Source: an uncultured Paracoccaceae bacterium (lineage in GTDB: Bacteria; Pseudomonadota; Alphaproteobacteria; Rhodobacterales; Rhodobacteraceae). From it: 64,000 nt of DNA. The notes beneath the pieces were generated by a model. The model was not told where the DNA came from. It did no database searches and saw only the letters and a program-made list of their open reading frames with translations. The translations under genes were made by a program, and so were the position numbers. The stretch covers positions 1 to 64,000 of the forward strand of contig CAKZRP010000016.1 of NCBI GenBank assembly GCA_937146765.1, in the 5' to 3' direction. Below, in pieces: positions 45,369-54,232 of this stretch. How positions within the stretch are numbered: position 1 is the first letter of the stretch; each line of letters opens with the position of its first letter.

Positions 45369-45800
45369 TCAGGACGCGATGGCAACCAGTTCCACGTCAA
45401 AGATCAGGTCCTGACCGGCCAGACTGTGGTTGGCGTCCAGCGTCACCGTCGCCTCGTCCACCGCGACCACGGTCACCGGCAGCACATGGCCTTCGGGAGT
45501 CTGCATCTGCAGCATGGTGCCGATCTCCAGCGGGATATCTTCCGGGATGCCCTCGCGCGGGATCGCCTGTCGCGCGTCCGGGTTGACCGGGCCATAGGCC
45601 TCGGCGCAGGGGATCTCGAGCGTTTTGCGATCACCCACCGCAAGGCCGAGCATCCCCTCGTCCATGCCCTTGATCACATGGCCGGTCCCCACGGTGAACT
45701 CCAGCGGCTCGCGCCCTTCGGAACTGTCAAAGACGGTGCCGTCCGTCAGCTTGCCAGTGTAGTGAATGCGAACCGTGTCGCCGTGTTTTACCGCGGTCAT
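45369..45800 (-). CDS. FKBP-type peptidyl-prolyl isomerase (SlyD-like)
   Basis: 143 residues from ATG 45800. FKBP core DTVRIHYTGKLTDGTVFDSSEGREPLEFTVGTGHVIKGMDEGMLGLAVGDRKTLEIPCAEAYG, then an IF-type insertion (REGIPEDIPLEIGTMLQMQTPEGHVLPVTV) and LDANHSLAGQDLIFDVELV, as in SlyD/FKBP16-type chaperone isomerases. It lacks a His-rich metal tail. Cytoplasmic folding helper. Confidence 0.93.
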   Translation of the reverse strand: MTAVKHGDTVRIHYTGKLTDGTVFDSSEGREPLEFTVGTGHVIKGMDEGMLGLAVGDRKTLEIPCAEAYGPVNPDARQAIPREGIPEDIPLEIGTMLQMQTPEGHVLPVTVVAVDEATVTLDANHSLAGQDLIFDVELVAIAS

Positions 45801-45997
45801 GGTGACCCCCTTTCGGGTTTTCTGGTGAATGTGTCGGGCACCCGGCCCAAAGTGAAGCGGCCACCCTAACGGCCATGGACGGGGTGTAAACCCGTACCAA
45901 CACAATTTAGCCCATTGAACCCGGCCTTCGATGTGCCACTTTCGCGGCCAGGACCCCGGCGCGCGCGCCCCCGTACCCTCGACAGGGAGGAGAGATC

Positions 45998-46687
45998 ATG
46001 CCCATCCGCACCTGCATTTTCGATGCCTATGGCACGCTGTTCGACGTCACCGCCGCCGCGCGCGAGGCTGCCGCCGATCCGGCCTTTCCGCAACTCCGTG
46101 ACACCTGGGCCGCGCTGGCGCAAAACTGGCGGCAAAAGCAGCTCAACTACAGCTGGCTGCGGGCCGTGGTGGGCGCGCATGTGGATTTCTGGCAGGTGAC
46201 CCAAGACGGGCTTGATTGGTCGCTGGAGGCGGCGGGGCTCGACGGCGATGCCGCGCTGCGCCAGCGCCTCTTGGATCTCTACTGGGAGCTCTCCGCCTAC
46301 CCCGAAGTGCCCACCATGCTGCGCGCGCTCAAGGACGCAGGCTACCAGACCGGGATCCTCTCCAACGGCTCACCCGCGATGCTGGCGGGGGCGGTGGACT
46401 CGGCGGGCCTTGGCGCGGTTCTCGACGATGTGCTCTCGGTGGAAAGCGTCGGCATCTTCAAACCCGCAGGTGCGGTCTATGACCTCGTGTGCCAAAGGTT
46501 TGGCGGCACCCCTGCCGAGGTGCTGTTCGTCTCCTCCAACGGCTGGGACGCGGGCTGCGCCACCGGCTATGGCTTCACCACCGCCTGGGTCAACCGCGCG
46601 GGCGAGCCGGTGGACCGCCTGCCCTGGCGCCCGGCACATCAGCTCTCCGACCTGACCCCGATCCCCGAGATCGCCGCTACCGCCTGA
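45998..46687 (+). CDS. L-2-haloacid dehalogenase-type HAD hydrolase
   Basis: 229 residues, type II haloacid dehalogenase. Nucleophile Asp in FDAYGTLFDV, substrate Asn/Ser in LSNGSPAML, Lys in VGIFKPAGAVY, and acid motif VSSNGWDAGCATGYGF, all as in proven (S)-2-haloacid dehalogenases. First gene of a plus-strand run with a hydrolase and a dehydratase (28-nt and overlapping spacing). Confidence 0.9.
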   Translation: MPIRTCIFDAYGTLFDVTAAAREAAADPAFPQLRDTWAALAQNWRQKQLNYSWLRAVVGAHVDFWQVTQDGLDWSLEAAGLDGDAALRQRLLDLYWELSAYPEVPTMLRALKDAGYQTGILSNGSPAMLAGAVDSAGLGAVLDDVLSVESVGIFKPAGAVYDLVCQRFGGTPAEVLFVSSNGWDAGCATGYGFTTAWVNRAGEPVDRLPWRPAHQLSDLTPIPEIAATA

Positions 46688-46714
46688 TATTCCGACCGAA
46701 AAGAGACTGACCAG

Positions 46715-47563
46715 ATGAGCCGCTTTGACACCGCCGACGGGCTGTCGCTCTATTATGAAATCCACGGCAACCGCGATGGGCTGCCCTTGATCTGTCTGCC
46801 CGGCCTCACCCGCGACGGGCAGGACTTCCGCTATGCGCTGCCGCATCTGGGCGACTACCGGGTGATCCTGCTCGACCTGCGCGGGCGGGGCCGGTCCGAC
46901 TACGCCGAAGACCCGATGAGCTACAACGTGCTGACCGAGGCCGCAGATGTGGTGGCTCTGATGGATCACCTCGGCCTTGCGCGCGCCGCGATCCTTGGCA
47001 CCTCGCGCGGGGGGCTCGTTGCGATGGCAATGGCCGGCACCGCCCGCGACCGCCTCTCTGCGGTAATCCTGAACGACGTTGGCCCCGATATCGCCGAGCC
47101 GGGTCTGAAACGGATTTTCGACTACCTCGGCCGCCGTCCCTCCGGCAAGACCCATGCCCAGGCCGCAAAGGGGCTGGAGTTCGGCCTCGGCGCCGCCTTC
47201 CCCGGCCTGCCGCGCGAGCGCTGGCTGGAGGAGGCGCAGACCTTCTACAAGGAAACCCCCGACGGGCTGGAGCTGCGCTATGACGCCCGCCTGCGCGACG
47301 CCTTTCTGGCCCAGGCCGAGGCCATCGCCCAGATGGAGGAAAAACCAAGCCTCTGGCCCTGGTTCCTCGCCTTCGAGGGCCTACCGGTGGGCGTCATCCG
47401 GGGCGCGCATTCCGATATTCTCTCGGCTGAGACCTATGCCGAGATGCAAGCGCGCCTGCCCAGCCTGCAGGCGGTGGAACTTCCCGACCGAGGCCATATC
47501 CCCTTCCTCGACGAGGCCCCCGCTCTCGCCCTCATCCATGCTGTTCTGAAAGACGTAAAATGA
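46715..47563 (+). CDS. alpha/beta hydrolase
   Basis: 282 residues. Nucleophile elbow GTSRGG, oxyanion CLPGLTRDGQDF, acid region and catalytic His in PDRGHIPFLDE. Substrate unknown. Overlaps the dehydratase gene by 4 nt (ATGA). Confidence 0.85.
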   Translation: MSRFDTADGLSLYYEIHGNRDGLPLICLPGLTRDGQDFRYALPHLGDYRVILLDLRGRGRSDYAEDPMSYNVLTEAADVVALMDHLGLARAAILGTSRGGLVAMAMAGTARDRLSAVILNDVGPDIAEPGLKRIFDYLGRRPSGKTHAQAAKGLEFGLGAAFPGLPRERWLEEAQTFYKETPDGLELRYDARLRDAFLAQAEAIAQMEEKPSLWPWFLAFEGLPVGVIRGAHSDILSAETYAEMQARLPSLQAVELPDRGHIPFLDEAPALALIHAVLKDVK

Positions 47564-48537
47564 CCTCTCTCGCCCTGATCGAAGCCGCCGCTGCCCGGCT
47601 CAAAGGCCATGCCCGCCGCACTCCGCTCCTCTCCTCGCCCTTTCTGGACGAGATCGCGGGCCGCCGCCTGCTGGTCAAGGCCGAGTGCCTGCAGCACACC
47701 GGCTCCTTCAAGTTTCGCGGCGGTTGGGCGGCGCTCTCCGCGCTTGATCCCGAGCTGCGCAAACGCGGGGTGATCGCCTATTCCTCCGGCAACCATGCAC
47801 AAGGCGTGGCGCTGGCCGCCCGCGCCCATGGCGCGCCCGCAGTGATCGTGATGCCCGCCGATGCCCCCAAGCTCAAGATCGACAACACCCGCGCCTTGGG
47901 CGCCGAAGTGGTGCTCTATGACCGCGCCGGGGGCGAGGACCGCGATGCTGTCTCCGCCCCTCTGGTCGAATCCCGTGGCCTCACCCTGATCAAACCCTAC
48001 GACGAGCCGCAGGTGATCGCAGGCCAGGGCACCGTGGGCCTCGAGATCGCCGAACAGGCCGCCAAGGACGGCATCACCGAGGCGGATGTGCTGGTCTGCT
48101 GCGGCGGCGGCGGGCTCACCTCCGGCATCGCGCTGGCGCTTGAGGACCGCGCGCCGAAGATGCGCGTTCGCCCGGCCGAGCCCGAAGGCTTTGACGATGT
48201 GGTGCGCTCGCAAAAAGCCGGCACGCCGCAGACCAACGCGGCCCCCTCGGGCTCGATCTGCGACGCAATCCTCACGCCAACACCGGGCGATATCACCTGG
48301 CCGATCCTCTCCCGCCTCTGCGGCACCGGCATCACCATCACCGATGACGAGGCGCTGCACGCCATGGCCCTCGCCTTCCAGCGGCTGAAGATCGTGGTGG
48401 AACCCGGTGGTGCCGCCGCCCTCGCAGCCGCCCTGTTCCATGGCGACGAGATCGAAGGGGATGCGGTGATCGCAGTGGCCACCGGCGGCAATGTCGACAC
48501 CGAAGTTTTCACCCAAGCCCTCACCCGCTTCCTCTGA
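47560..48537 (+). CDS. threonine/serine dehydratase family PLP enzyme
   Basis: 325 residues, fold-type II. PLP Lys in HTGSFKFRGGW, SSGNHAQGVALAARAHG (phosphate and Asn contact), and the glycine loop CCGGGGLTSG. It lacks the C-terminal ACT domain of biosynthetic threonine deaminase. May act on threonine, serine or hydroxyaspartate. Followed immediately by a family A repeat. Confidence 0.88.
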   Translation: MTSLALIEAAAARLKGHARRTPLLSSPFLDEIAGRRLLVKAECLQHTGSFKFRGGWAALSALDPELRKRGVIAYSSGNHAQGVALAARAHGAPAVIVMPADAPKLKIDNTRALGAEVVLYDRAGGEDRDAVSAPLVESRGLTLIKPYDEPQVIAGQGTVGLEIAEQAAKDGITEADVLVCCGGGGLTSGIALALEDRAPKMRVRPAEPEGFDDVVRSQKAGTPQTNAAPSGSICDAILTPTPGDITWPILSRLCGTGITITDDEALHAMALAFQRLKIVVEPGGAAALAAALFHGDEIEGDAVIAVATGGNVDTEVFTQALTRFL

Positions 48538-48540
48538 CCC

Positions 48541-48590
48541 CTTCATCTTCTTAAAAATATCCCGGGGAGCACGAGGGGCAGCGCCCCTCG
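48541..48590 (+). repeat. dispersed intergenic repeat, family A
   Basis: CTTCATCTTC, AAATATCCCGGGG, then CGAGGGGC-AGC-GCCCCTCG (arms 48572-48579 and 48583-48590). It begins 3 nt after the dehydratase stop. Confidence 0.72.
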
Positions 48591-48663
48591 CATCCTCCCT
48601 CTGGCCACTTGCCGCCGTCGAGAGTAGTCTCCCTCGACACGCCAGACGGAAAGATGCCTGCCC

Positions 48664-49455
48664 ATGCCCCTCGCTGACCTCGGCGATGTCCAACTGACCT
48701 ACCGCCTTACCGGCCCGGAAACCGGCCCCGCTATGGTCTTCGCCCATGCCCTTGGCCTCGATCAAAGCCTCTGGGACGCGGTCCTGCCCCTGTTGCCGCC
48801 GGGCCTGCGGCTGCTCACTTATGATCTGCGCGGCCATGGTCAATCCTCGGTGCCCGATGGTCCCTATTCAATGGGCGCGCTCATCCGCGATGCGGAGCGG
48901 CTGCTCGATCATTGCGAGATCCGCGACTGCACCTTTGTCGGCCTCTCGATCGGCGGCATGGTCGCCCAGGGCCTCGCCATCAAGCGGCTGGACCAGATCC
49001 GCGCCTTGGTGCTCTCCAATACCGCTGCCAAGATCGGCACGCCGGAGATCTGGCAGCGCCGGATGGACCTGATCCGAACGGGCGGCCTGAGCGCCATCAG
49101 CAAGGACACCATGGACCGCTGGTTCCCCCGCGCCGCCCTCAAGTCCGGGCAACACAGCCGGTGGCAGCAAAAGCTCGAAGGCACCAGTGTCGAAGGCTAT
49201 CTGGGCTGCGCCGCTGCCGTGGCAGGCACCGATTTCTACACCCCCACCTCGGGCCTGCGGCTGCCCTGCCTTGGCATTGCAGGCTATGACGACGGCTCCA
49301 CACCCCCTGATCTGGTGCGCGAGACGGTCGACCTGATCCCCGGCTCGCGCTTTGCCCTTCTGCGCAAGACCGGGCATTTGCCCCCCGTCGACCAACCGGA
49401 GGACTACGCCGGGGCACTCACCCAATTCCTCAAGGAGATCGGACACTGTGGCTGA
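48664..49455 (+). CDS. pcaD: 3-oxoadipate enol-lactonase-like hydrolase
   Basis: 263 residues. VFAHALGLDQSLWDAVLPLL, YDLRGHGQSSVPDGPYSMGALIRDAERLLDH, nucleophile GLSIGGMVAQGLA, and C-terminal His in RKTGHLPPVDQPE match PcaD, which opens 3-oxoadipate enol-lactone in the protocatechuate pathway. No other pca gene is nearby, so the exact substrate is not proven. Confidence 0.8.
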   Translation: MPLADLGDVQLTYRLTGPETGPAMVFAHALGLDQSLWDAVLPLLPPGLRLLTYDLRGHGQSSVPDGPYSMGALIRDAERLLDHCEIRDCTFVGLSIGGMVAQGLAIKRLDQIRALVLSNTAAKIGTPEIWQRRMDLIRTGGLSAISKDTMDRWFPRAALKSGQHSRWQQKLEGTSVEGYLGCAAAVAGTDFYTPTSGLRLPCLGIAGYDDGSTPPDLVRETVDLIPGSRFALLRKTGHLPPVDQPEDYAGALTQFLKEIGHCG

Positions 49456-50152
49456 CATTCTTCTCGTTCACGGCTCCTGCCATGGCGCCTGGTGCTGGCG
49501 CGACCTGATCCGGGCGCTGGCGGCGCGCGGCCATTTCGTGCGCGCCATCGACCTGCCTGGTCACCGCGACGGGCGCGCCCCCGAAGAGGTCACGCTGGAG
49601 GAAACCTGCCGCGCGGTTGCGGAGCACATCACGTCGGAAACCATCGTGGTGGGCCATTCCTGGGCCGGCTATCCGATCACCGGTGCGGTGGAGTTTGCCC
49701 GGCCCCGCGGGCTGATCTACCTCTGTGCCTATGTGCCGACCTCCGGCATGTCGCTCATCAACATGCGTATCGCAGGCCCGCGCCAGACCATCGGCGACGC
49801 TGCGGTCAAGGCCGCGGATGGTCACAGTTACACCATCCGCCCCGAGGCTGCGCCCGCCCTCTTTTACCACGACTGCCCCGAGGAAACCGTCGCCTTCGCG
49901 CTAGAGAACCTCTGCGCCCAACCGATCCTGCCGCAGGCCACGCCCTTGACCCGCCCCGAAGGCTGGGAAGAGCTGCCAAAGGCCTATATCCGCTGCGCCA
50001 ATGACCAGACCATTCCGCCGGAATATCAGGAAAGCATGACCGCCAATTGGCCCTCCGAGCGGGTGCACGTGATGGAAACCTCGCATTCGCCCTTCTTTGC
50101 CGCCCCCGGTCCCTTGGCCGATCTGATCGACGAAATCGCCGCCCGGATGTGA
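49448..50152 (+). CDS. alpha/beta hydrolase, methylesterase/HNL-like
   Basis: 234 residues, GTG start at 49448 overlapping the previous gene by 8 nt. LVHGSCHGAWCWRDLI and GHSWAGYPITGA (nucleophile Ser in GHSWAG) are the signature of the salicylate methylesterase / hydroxynitrile-lyase-like group, with His in ETSHSPFF. Likely esterase of unknown substrate, co-transcribed with pcaD. Confidence 0.85.
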   Translation: MADILLVHGSCHGAWCWRDLIRALAARGHFVRAIDLPGHRDGRAPEEVTLEETCRAVAEHITSETIVVGHSWAGYPITGAVEFARPRGLIYLCAYVPTSGMSLINMRIAGPRQTIGDAAVKAADGHSYTIRPEAAPALFYHDCPEETVAFALENLCAQPILPQATPLTRPEGWEELPKAYIRCANDQTIPPEYQESMTANWPSERVHVMETSHSPFFAAPGPLADLIDEIAARM

Positions 50153-50288
50153 ACCTTCCGAGGATGCGCACTCCGCTCGCCCGCCGATCTGCCGTTGCGT
50201 AAATCCGACACCAGCGCGCCGCTTTCCGCATTGCACGGGCCCTGCCGCGCCGTCACGCTAGAGGGCGACCACAGGGAGAGCCGCGATA

Positions 50289-51380
50289 ATGCAGACCATC
50301 AAAGCCGCCGTATGCCACGCCTTTGGCGCACCGCTTCAGATTGAAGAGATCCGCATCGCGCCCCCCGCCATGGGCGAGGTCGAGGTGACGCTCGATGCGG
50401 TGGCGATCTGCCACAGCGATATCTCCTTTGCCGATGGCGCCTGGGGCGGGCCACTACCTGCGGTCTACGGCCATGAGGCCGCCGGTCGCATCAGCGCCCT
50501 CGGGGCGGGTGTCGAAGGCTTTGCGGTCGGCGATGACGTGATCGTCACCCTGATCCGCGCCTGTGGCAGCTGCCCCACCTGCGCCTCAGGCAAGCCGGTG
50601 AATTGCACGACACCCTATGACGGGCTCAAAGGCCCGCTGACCTCTGCCAGCGGTGAGCCGATGTTTCAGGCGATGGCCTGCGGGGCCTTCGCGGAAAAAG
50701 TGGTGGTCTCCGCCCGCCAGATCGTGAAGATCCCCGCCGAGATGCCCAAGGACGTGGCCGCGCTGATCTCCTGCGGGGTGATCACCGGGGTCGGTGGTGC
50801 CGTGAATGCCGCCCAATTGCGCGCGGGCGAGGATGTGGTGGTGATCGGTGCGGGGGGCGTTGGCCTCAACGCCATTCAGGGCGCACGGATCGCTGGCGCC
50901 CGCCGCATCGTCGCGGTCGATATGAGCGAAGAGAAACTCGCCATCGCCAAGGACTTCGGCGCCACCCATGGCGTGCTGGCCACTGACCCAAAGCCTTGGC
51001 GCGCCGCGTATAAGGCGCTCGGCGGCAAGGGAGCGGAGGTGGTGCTGATCACCGTCGGCGCCCTGCCCGCCTATGATCAGGCGCCCCGCTACCTTGGGCC
51101 CGGCGGGCGCGCGGTGATGATCGGCATGCCGCACTCCGGCCAGATGGCGCAATATGAACCCGTGGTGATGGCGGCGCTTGGTCAGGGTCTGCAAGGCTCC
51201 AAGATGGGCGATGTGGTGATCCAGCGCGACGTGCCCTGGATCGTCGACCTCTACCAACAAGGCCGCCTGAAACTCGACGAGTTGATCTCCGGCCGCTGGT
51301 CACTGGATCAGATCAACCAGGCCATCGCCGACACCCGTTCCGGCAGCGCCAAGCGCAACGTGATCCTGCTGAACCGCTAA
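50289..51380 (+). CDS. zinc-dependent alcohol dehydrogenase
   Basis: 363 residues, medium-chain family. Catalytic zinc ligands in AICHSDIS and YGHEAAG; structural zinc Cys in RACGSCPTCASGKPVNC; NAD-binding GAGGVGLNAIQGARIAGARRIVAVD. Class III-like Zn-ADH. Substrate unknown. Confidence 0.9.
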   Translation: MQTIKAAVCHAFGAPLQIEEIRIAPPAMGEVEVTLDAVAICHSDISFADGAWGGPLPAVYGHEAAGRISALGAGVEGFAVGDDVIVTLIRACGSCPTCASGKPVNCTTPYDGLKGPLTSASGEPMFQAMACGAFAEKVVVSARQIVKIPAEMPKDVAALISCGVITGVGGAVNAAQLRAGEDVVVIGAGGVGLNAIQGARIAGARRIVAVDMSEEKLAIAKDFGATHGVLATDPKPWRAAYKALGGKGAEVVLITVGALPAYDQAPRYLGPGGRAVMIGMPHSGQMAQYEPVVMAALGQGLQGSKMGDVVIQRDVPWIVDLYQQGRLKLDELISGRWSLDQINQAIADTRSGSAKRNVILLNR

Positions 51381-51507
51381 GGCCCGCAGCAGAACGCCAA
51401 AGGGATCCGGGCCACAAGGCCCGGACCCGCGCGCGCCGGGGCCTCGATGGCCCCGGCGCGCGCCCCCTCCGCCACCCGACCATGCAAACTCCAAAGGACC
51501 GCGAGAC

Positions 51508-52740
51508 ATGAAACTCCAGGACCTCGACATCATCATCACCGCACCGCCTGCCCCCGGCTGGGGCGGGCGCTACTGGATCCTCGTCAAAGTCACCACCGAC
51601 ACCGGCATCACCGGCTGGGGCGAATGCTATGCCTCGACCGTCGGCCCCAAGGCGATGACCGCAGTGATCGAGGATGTCTTTGCCCGCCACATGTTGGGCG
51701 AGAACCCGGAAAACATCGAGCTGATGTTCCGCCGTGCCTATTCCTCCGGCTTCACCCAGCGCCCCGATCCCACCGTGATCGGCGCCTTCTCGGGCCTCGA
51801 GATCGCCTGCTGGGACATCCTCGGCAAGGACCGCGACCGGCCCGTCCATGCCCTCCTCGGCGGCAGGATGAACGAGCGTATCCGCGCCTATACCTATCTC
51901 TACCCGCTGGAACAGCACCCGCTGCCCGACTTCTGGGTCTCGCCCGAGATGGCTGCCGAATCCGCCCTCGATGCGGTCGAGCGCGGCTATACGGCCGTGA
52001 AATTCGACCCCGCCGGCCCCTACACGATCCGGGGCGGCCATATGCCGGCGATGTCGGACCTCTCGCTTTCGGTTGCCTTCTGCAAGGCCATCCGCGAGGC
52101 GGTGGGCGACCGCGCCGACCTCCTCTTTGGCACCCATGGCCAGTTCTCAACCGCCGGCGCCATCCGCATGGGACAGGCGCTCGAACCCTTCAGCCCGCTC
52201 TGGTACGAGGAACCGACGCCTCCCGACATGGTCGAGGACATGGCCCGGGTCGCGCGCAACGTGCGCATTCCCGTGGCCGCCGGCGAGCGCCTCACCACCA
52301 AGGCCGAGTTCGGCGCCCTCCTGCGAGCCGGGGCGGCGGAGATCCTGCAGCCTGCGCTGGGGCGTGCCGGAGGCATCTGGGAAATGAAGAAGGTCGCCGC
52401 CATGGCCGAAGTCTACAATGCCCAGATGGCGCCGCATCTCTATGCCGGTCCGGTGGAATGGGCCGCCAATATCCAGTTTGCCGCCTCGATCCCCAACCTC
52501 CTTTTGGCCGAAACCATCGAGACCCCCTTTCATGACGCGCTCATCAAGGGCTCGATCAAGGTCGAGGACGGCCATGTCACCCCGCCCACCGCGCCGGGTC
52601 TCGGAATCGAGGTGGACGAGGACCTGGCCCGCGCCAACCCCTTCACCGGCACCGATCTGCATCTCAACATGCAGGAAGCGCCCTGCGACTACGCCAATGG
52701 AAATCTCTTTGCCGGCGGGGCTCCTGCTCCCAAAGGTTGA
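51508..52740 (+). CDS. mandelate racemase/muconate lactonising (enolase superfamily) enzyme
   Basis: 410 residues. N-terminal capping domain, then a TIM barrel: the base region VKFDPAGPYT, metal ligands Asp/Glu in the FGTHGQFS, LWYEEPTPP and AGERLTTKAE segments, and catalytic His in MAPHLYAGP. Closest in layout to galactonate/galactarate dehydratase-type members. Dehydrates or isomerises a sugar acid; which one is unknown. Confidence 0.87.
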   Translation: MKLQDLDIIITAPPAPGWGGRYWILVKVTTDTGITGWGECYASTVGPKAMTAVIEDVFARHMLGENPENIELMFRRAYSSGFTQRPDPTVIGAFSGLEIACWDILGKDRDRPVHALLGGRMNERIRAYTYLYPLEQHPLPDFWVSPEMAAESALDAVERGYTAVKFDPAGPYTIRGGHMPAMSDLSLSVAFCKAIREAVGDRADLLFGTHGQFSTAGAIRMGQALEPFSPLWYEEPTPPDMVEDMARVARNVRIPVAAGERLTTKAEFGALLRAGAAEILQPALGRAGGIWEMKKVAAMAEVYNAQMAPHLYAGPVEWAANIQFAASIPNLLLAETIETPFHDALIKGSIKVEDGHVTPPTAPGLGIEVDEDLARANPFTGTDLHLNMQEAPCDYANGNLFAGGAPAPKG

Positions 52741-52812
52741 ATCCCGGCCACGCACTCCCCAAATCCTGCGAGGGATTTCCGCGCAAGCGTGAGCGAAGGA
52801 TTGCTAAAAAGA

Positions 52813-52824
52813 ATAAATATTTAT
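52813..52824. promoter_or_regulatory. AT-rich palindrome upstream of ArsR-type regulator
   Basis: ATAAATATTTAT, a perfect 12-bp palindrome in the most AT-rich patch of this region, 122 nt before the regulator start. A site for autoregulation is plausible. Confidence 0.35.
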
Positions 52825-52837
52825 CAAAACTCTTGCG

Positions 52838-52860
52838 AGGCCACGTCTTTACGTGGCCTT
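52838..52860 (+). terminator. hairpin between enolase-superfamily gene and ArsR gene
   Basis: Arms AGGCCACGT and ACGTGGCCT (52838-52846, 52851-52859) with a 4-nt loop. Short T content after it, so termination is possible rather than certain. Confidence 0.45.
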
Positions 52861-52945
52861 ACTCTCATTAGCGTCAGTTTTTGCGCTGATGTTTTCCTGC
52901 CTGCTCCTCAGCAGGTCCACAGACGGCCCCGGAAGAAGACCCAAA

Positions 52946-53260
52946 ATGACCGAGACACTGGAATTGTCCCCCCGAGGAATGGCAGAAAATGCCACCGATG
53001 CAGCCGCCCTGATGAAGGCGTTGGCGCATGAGGGTCGACTGATGATTCTCTGCCACCTCGCCAGCGAAGCAGAACTCTCGGTCGGCGCGCTTGAGGATCT
53101 CCTGGACAAGCGGCAGGCAGCGGTCAGCCAATTGCTCTCCCGCCTGCGGGACGACCGGCTGGTGGTGGCTCGGCGCGAGGGCAAGACGGTCTACTATTCC
53201 CTGGCCGACGGTCCGGCCAAGCAGATCCTTGGAACGCTGCACGACATCTACTGCGCCTGA
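52946..53260 (+). CDS. ArsR-family regulator, BigR/SqrR-like
   Basis: 104 residues from ATG 52946 (AAGAAGACC... upstream); a longer in-frame start would add a non-ArsR leader. Winged helix LMKALAHEGRLMILCHLASEAELSVGALEDLLDKRQAAVSQLLSRLRDDRLVVARREGKTVYYSLA. Cys36 (MILC) and Cys103 (IYC) match in place and spacing the two Cys that form a disulfide or polysulfide bridge in persulfide sensors BigR, YgaV and SqrR. No rhodanese, SQR or transporter gene is adjacent. Sulfur sensing is inference. Confidence 0.8.
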   Translation: MTETLELSPRGMAENATDAAALMKALAHEGRLMILCHLASEAELSVGALEDLLDKRQAAVSQLLSRLRDDRLVVARREGKTVYYSLADGPAKQILGTLHDIYCA

Positions 53261-53307
53261 GCATAGACCGGACCCGCGCGCCGGTGCGCCGGGTCCAGCC
53301 AGCGGGG

Positions 53308-54156
53308 TCAGCGGTCGGCCACCACAGACTGGCGCTGCCGTCCAAGTCCCTGAATTTCCAGCTCCATCACATCCCCCTCCCTGAGATAGACCGGGGCTGG
53401 CTTCTGCCCCATGCCCACGCCGGGCGGGGTGCCTGTGGCAATCACGTCACCGGGATGCAGGGTCATCAACTGGCTCAGATGGCTGATGATCTCGGCCACG
53501 GAAAAGATCATCGTCGCAGTGGTGCCGCTCTGCATCCGCGTGCCGTTCACATCACAGCTCAGTGTCAGCGCCTGCGGGTCGGCTATCTCATCCGCAGTCA
53601 CCAGCCAGGGGCCGATGGGTCCGAAAGTGTCGCAACTCTTGCCCTTGGTCCATTGCCCGGTGAGCTTCATCTGGAAATCCCGCTCGGAGACATCGTTGAC
53701 CACGCAGTAGCCGGCGACGTGATCCAGCGCCTCGGCGACCTCCACGTATTTCGCCGCCTTGCCGATCACCACGCCCAGCTCGACCTCCCAGTCGCAGGCA
53801 GTGGACCCGCGCGGGATGCACACGGGGTCATTGGCACCGACAATGGCAGAATTTGCTTTCATGAAAAGAATGGGGTGTTCCGGCGGAGTTGCGCCCACCT
53901 CCGCGGCATGATCGGAATAGTTGAGTCCGATGCAGAGGAACTTGCCAACCTGACCCACGCAGGGGGCATAGTCGATCTCGCCCCTGATCTCGGGCAGCGC
54001 GCCATGATCCAGCGCCGCAATGGCCGCCAGACCGGAGGCCCCAAGGAACTCCGGCGTCACATCCGAAAGATGCGCCGACAGGTCGCGCGCGATCCCTTCA
54101 GCGTCGATCAGCCCGGGGCGGATGCCCTCCGCGCTGCGATAGCGAAACAGTTTCAT
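53308..54156 (-). CDS. fumarylacetoacetate hydrolase family protein
   Basis: 282 residues from ATG 54156 (GAGGGAGA upstream). FAH fold: CIGLNYSDHAAEVGATPPEHPILFMKANSAI, metal ligands in DWEVELGVVIGK and DVSERDFQ, and TGTPPGVGMGQKP. This subgroup includes ureidoglycolate lyase and 2-keto acid or acylpyruvate hydrolases. Ureidoglycolate lyase is one option; no purine-catabolic gene is in view. Confidence 0.88.
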   Translation of the reverse strand: MKLFRYRSAEGIRPGLIDAEGIARDLSAHLSDVTPEFLGASGLAAIAALDHGALPEIRGEIDYAPCVGQVGKFLCIGLNYSDHAAEVGATPPEHPILFMKANSAIVGANDPVCIPRGSTACDWEVELGVVIGKAAKYVEVAEALDHVAGYCVVNDVSERDFQMKLTGQWTKGKSCDTFGPIGPWLVTADEIADPQALTLSCDVNGTRMQSGTTATMIFSVAEIISHLSQLMTLHPGDVIATGTPPGVGMGQKPAPVYLREGDVMELEIQGLGRQRQSVVADR

Positions 54157-54232
54157 GTGATATCTCCCTCCATGACGTGACCCGGTCCTGCCGGACAAGA
54201 TCCGGTCAGGCCTGTCGGTGTCTTGCGCCCGA

